Made by a program: the position numbers and the translations under genes. Of a DNA stretch of 15,187 nucleotides, positions 12,732-15,187 are shown in pieces. This DNA comes from Lachnospiraceae bacterium (GTDB taxonomy: Bacteria; Bacillota; Clostridia; Lachnospirales; Lachnospiraceae): the NCBI GenBank assembly GCA_017391545.1, contig JAFOYD010000151.1:1-15187 (forward strand), given 5' to 3'. The number at the start of each line of letters is the position of its first letter. Position 1 is the first letter of the stretch. Below the pieces are notes generated by a model, which did not search any database, was not told the DNA's origin, and was given only the letters and a program-made list of their open reading frames with translations.

Positions 12732-15152
12732 ATGGAGATCCATGTATCGGTCAGGCAGCTTGTCGAGTTCATACTGCGTGAAGGAAGCATAGACAATCGA
12801 AAATCAACCGGTTCTGATACTGCAATGCAGGAGGGGAGCCGCATACACAGGATGCTTCAGCGACGCATGGGCAGCGAATACCATGCCGAAGTCGGATTGC
12901 GGTATCTGTGGCATACGCCGGACTACGATGTCGTGATTGAAGGCAGAGCTGACGGTATCATCGAAGCAGATCATGTCATCATTGATGAAATCAAGGGCAC
13001 CTACAAGGAGTTGAAACGGATCACAAAGCCTGTCGGAGTACATCTGGCACAGGCAAAGTGCTATGCGTTTATCTATGCGGAGGAAAATCATATTGACAGC
13101 ATTGGTGTCAGGATGACGTACTGCAATATTGAGACAGAAGAACTGAAATATTTCCACGAGGATTATACCTTTGAGGAGCTGAAGCATTGGTTTTATGATC
13201 TTCTTGCTGAGTATAAAAAGTGGGCTGATTTTCAGTTCGAGTGGAACCGGACACGGACTGATTCGATCAAACAGCTTGAATTTCCTTTTCCGTATAGAGA
13301 AGGTCAAAAGGAGCTTGTCACCTATGTATATCAGACAATCTACCACAAAAGAAAGCTTTTCCTGGAGGCACCGACTGGTGTCGGCAAGACGATTTCCACT
13401 GTATTTCCGTCAGTGAAATCCATGGGAGAAGGAATGACAGAAAAGATCTTTTATCTCACAGCCAAGACAATCACCCGCACGGTTGCACAGGAGTGCTTTG
13501 GACTTTTAGAGAATAAGGGACTTCAGATGAAGACTGTGATCCTGACCGCAAGAGACAAAATATGCTTTTTGAAACAGGAGGAAGAGAACGATGAGCAACA
13601 TGTGGCGGAATGTAATCCGGATGCATGTCCCTATGCCGATGGTCATTTTGACCGTATAAACGATGCGATGTACGATCTGCTGACGCACGAAAACAGTTTT
13701 TCAAGAGAAAAAGTGCTGGAATATGCCAAAAAGCACAGGGTGTGTCCGTTTGAGCTGAGTCTTGATATGAGTCTTTTTTCAGATGCAATCATATGTGACT
13801 ATAATTATGTATTTGACCCCAGGGTATATCTCAAGCGTTTTTTTGCGGATGGGCTTGGCAAGAGAGACTATGTGTTTCTGATCGATGAGACACACAATCT
13901 TTTGGACAGGGGCAGGGAAATGTATAGTGCATCCCTGTTTAAGAACGCATTCCTTGCGACAAAGCGATGCCTGAAGGAGGCTGCACCCAAAGTGGCAAAG
14001 CTGCTTGACCAGTGCAATAAGGAGCTGCTTGCCATGAAACGGCAGTGTGACAGTTATCGCAGGGAGGAGAGCATCGATGGATTCGTGATGAAACTCAACC
14101 GTCTGTATGGAGCGATCGACGATTTCCTTGACGAACATGATACGTTTCCGGACAAAAACGAAATATTGGAGTTTTACTTTGAAATCGCACATTTCCTCAA
14201 CATGTATGAAATCATGGATGATCATTATGTGATGTACAGTCAGCTCATGGATGATGGAGACTTTATGGTCAAGCTGTTCTGTGTCGACCCGTCATTGAAT
14301 CTGAAGCAGTGTATGCAGAAAGGCAGAAGTACAATCCTCTTTTCGGCCACGCTCCTGCCGATTCAGTATTACAAAAAGCTGTTAGGCGGAGAGCCGACTG
14401 ATTATGAAGTCTACGCGAAATCGACCTTTGATGAGGGAAAGAAAGCACTTTTCATTGCAAATGATGTGACAAGCAGGTACACAAGAAGAAGTGGGGATGA
14501 ATTCAGACGTATCGCGCGATATATCTATGAGGTCGTCAGACAGCGACATGGCAATTATATGGTCTTTTTGCCGTCCCATCTGTTCCTGGAGCAGGTCTAT
14601 GACTGCTTTATGCAGGACTATTTTGATGCGGACATCATGGAATGCATTGTGCAGGAGGATTATATGAGTGAGGCAAAGAGAGAAGAATTTCTGATGCGAT
14701 TTCAAGGGAATGAAGGCTGCAATCTTTCTGACCGGATCAACTTTGAAATCGAAGAAGATGATGATACGATTCTGATCGGATTCTGCGTTATGGGAGGCAT
14801 TTTCTCCGAGGGAATTGATCTAAAGCATGACAGCCTGATCGGAGCAATCATTGTGGGAACAGGTATACCACAGGTTGGCTGTGAAAGAGAGTTGTTAAAG
14901 ACCTATTTTGACGGGCAGGGCGAGAATGGATTTGACTATGCATACAGATATCCGGGGATGAACAAGGTCCTGCAGTCCGCTGGCCGCGTTATTCGGACAG
15001 CTGAGGATATCGGCGTCGTTGCGCTTCTTGACGAACGATTTATAGAGCCACAGTACAGACGGATGTTTCCGCGGGAATGGAGCCGGTATGACATCGTGGG
15101 AGTCACAGAGATATCGAAAAGAGTTGAAAAGTTCTGGAATGAGTGGCTGTGA
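12732..15152 (+). CDS. DinG/XPD-type Fe-S helicase with N-terminal PD-(D/E)XK nuclease domain
   Basis: This is an 806-residue protein with two parts. Residues 1-170 look like a Cas4/RecB-type nuclease: an N-terminal SVRQLVEFIL and EGSRIHR, then GRADG (D74), IDEIKG (E86, K88) and QAKCY (Q107, Y111). Residues from about 185 form a superfamily 2 helicase: Walker A EAPTGVGKT (212-220), DETH box (385-388), SAT (538-540), FSEGIDL (691-697) and QSAGRVIR (748-755). Four cysteines between motifs I and II (C278, C294, C299, C338) fit the iron-sulphur cluster of the XPD/DinG group. It should unwind DNA 5' to 3', and possibly cut it, in repair. It starts at ATG after GAGGAG (12721-12726). No CRISPR or phage genes are visible around it, so housekeeping repair is more likely than defence. 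All motifs are intact; the family is sure, while nuclease activity is inferred. Confidence 0.93.
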   Translation: MEIHVSVRQLVEFILREGSIDNRKSTGSDTAMQEGSRIHRMLQRRMGSEYHAEVGLRYLWHTPDYDVVIEGRADGIIEADHVIIDEIKGTYKELKRITKPVGVHLAQAKCYAFIYAEENHIDSIGVRMTYCNIETEELKYFHEDYTFEELKHWFYDLLAEYKKWADFQFEWNRTRTDSIKQLEFPFPYREGQKELVTYVYQTIYHKRKLFLEAPTGVGKTISTVFPSVKSMGEGMTEKIFYLTAKTITRTVAQECFGLLENKGLQMKTVILTARDKICFLKQEEENDEQHVAECNPDACPYADGHFDRINDAMYDLLTHENSFSREKVLEYAKKHRVCPFELSLDMSLFSDAIICDYNYVFDPRVYLKRFFADGLGKRDYVFLIDETHNLLDRGREMYSASLFKNAFLATKRCLKEAAPKVAKLLDQCNKELLAMKRQCDSYRREESIDGFVMKLNRLYGAIDDFLDEHDTFPDKNEILEFYFEIAHFLNMYEIMDDHYVMYSQLMDDGDFMVKLFCVDPSLNLKQCMQKGRSTILFSATLLPIQYYKKLLGGEPTDYEVYAKSTFDEGKKALFIANDVTSRYTRRSGDEFRRIARYIYEVVRQRHGNYMVFLPSHLFLEQVYDCFMQDYFDADIMECIVQEDYMSEAKREEFLMRFQGNEGCNLSDRINFEIEEDDDTILIGFCVMGGIFSEGIDLKHDSLIGAIIVGTGIPQVGCERELLKTYFDGQGENGFDYAYRYPGMNKVLQSAGRVIRTAEDIGVVALLDERFIEPQYRRMFPREWSRYDIVGVTEISKRVEKFWNEWL

Positions 15153-15154
15153 TG

Positions 15155-15181
15155 TGCAACCATAATCATTTTTATGTTGCA
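15155..15181 (+). terminator. Possible terminator of the helicase gene, at window edge
   Basis: TGCAA (15155-15159) and CATA (15161-15164) pair with TATG (15173-15176) and TTGCA (15177-15181), leaving one bulged C. It begins 2 bases after the stop codon. No T-run is seen before the window ends, so this is uncertain. Confidence 0.3.
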
Positions 15182-15187
15182 GGCAGA

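Overview
The window looks like chromosomal DNA from a low-GC Gram-positive gut-type Clostridia, most likely Lachnospiraceae. Reasons: an LPXTG-like wall-anchored protein with a class B sortase, a Firmicute-type CheY, a CcpA/LacI-type repressor, an HPr-like protein, strong AGGAGG-type ribosome sites, TTG and GTG starts, and short U-tailed terminators. All genes lie on the + strand. The genus is not decided by the sequence alone.

Layout. (1) 2-1325: the 3' end of a cell-wall-anchored surface protein (Pro-rich stalk, four TIxDExxPLA repeats, MPDTG signal), a strong hairpin terminator, then a class B sortase with a TTG start. (2) 1387-3567: a BcsA-like membrane protein whose four GT2 catalytic motifs are all replaced, but which keeps a PilZ-type c-di-GMP motif and has an extra C-terminal domain. 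(3) 3663-4031: a stand-alone CheY with its own extended -10 promoter. (4) 4051-5201: a terminator whose loop carries the -35 box of the next promoter, a tandem pair of perfect palindromic operators at the start site, and a LacI-family repressor. (5) 5317-7587: glycogen/maltodextrin phosphorylase, followed by a terminator. (6) 7721-12052: the sbcD-sbcC nuclease operon with no spacer between the genes. (7) 12053-12391: a 339-base non-coding stretch rich in inverted repeats, including two tandem hairpins with the same UUCCCCAA apex. (8) 12392-12616: a small HPr-fold protein without the catalytic His but with the regulatory Ser, which makes it Crh-like. (9) 12732-15152: a large Fe-S DinG/XPD-type helicase fused to an N-terminal Cas4/RecB-like nuclease domain.

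How the genes may work together (inference). The sortase probably anchors the surface protein upstream of it. The pseudo-glycosyltransferase/PilZ protein and the lone CheY suggest a c-di-GMP and chemotaxis link between surface and motility states. The LacI repressor probably represses itself and may control glgP or distant carbohydrate genes; the Crh-like protein would fit the same carbon-control theme. SbcCD and the DinG-like nuclease-helicase are DNA repair functions.

The most unusual items are the catalytically dead BcsA-like PilZ protein, the CCCC-loop tandem hairpin leader with the His-less HPr, and the overlapping terminator/promoter/double operator before the LacI gene.
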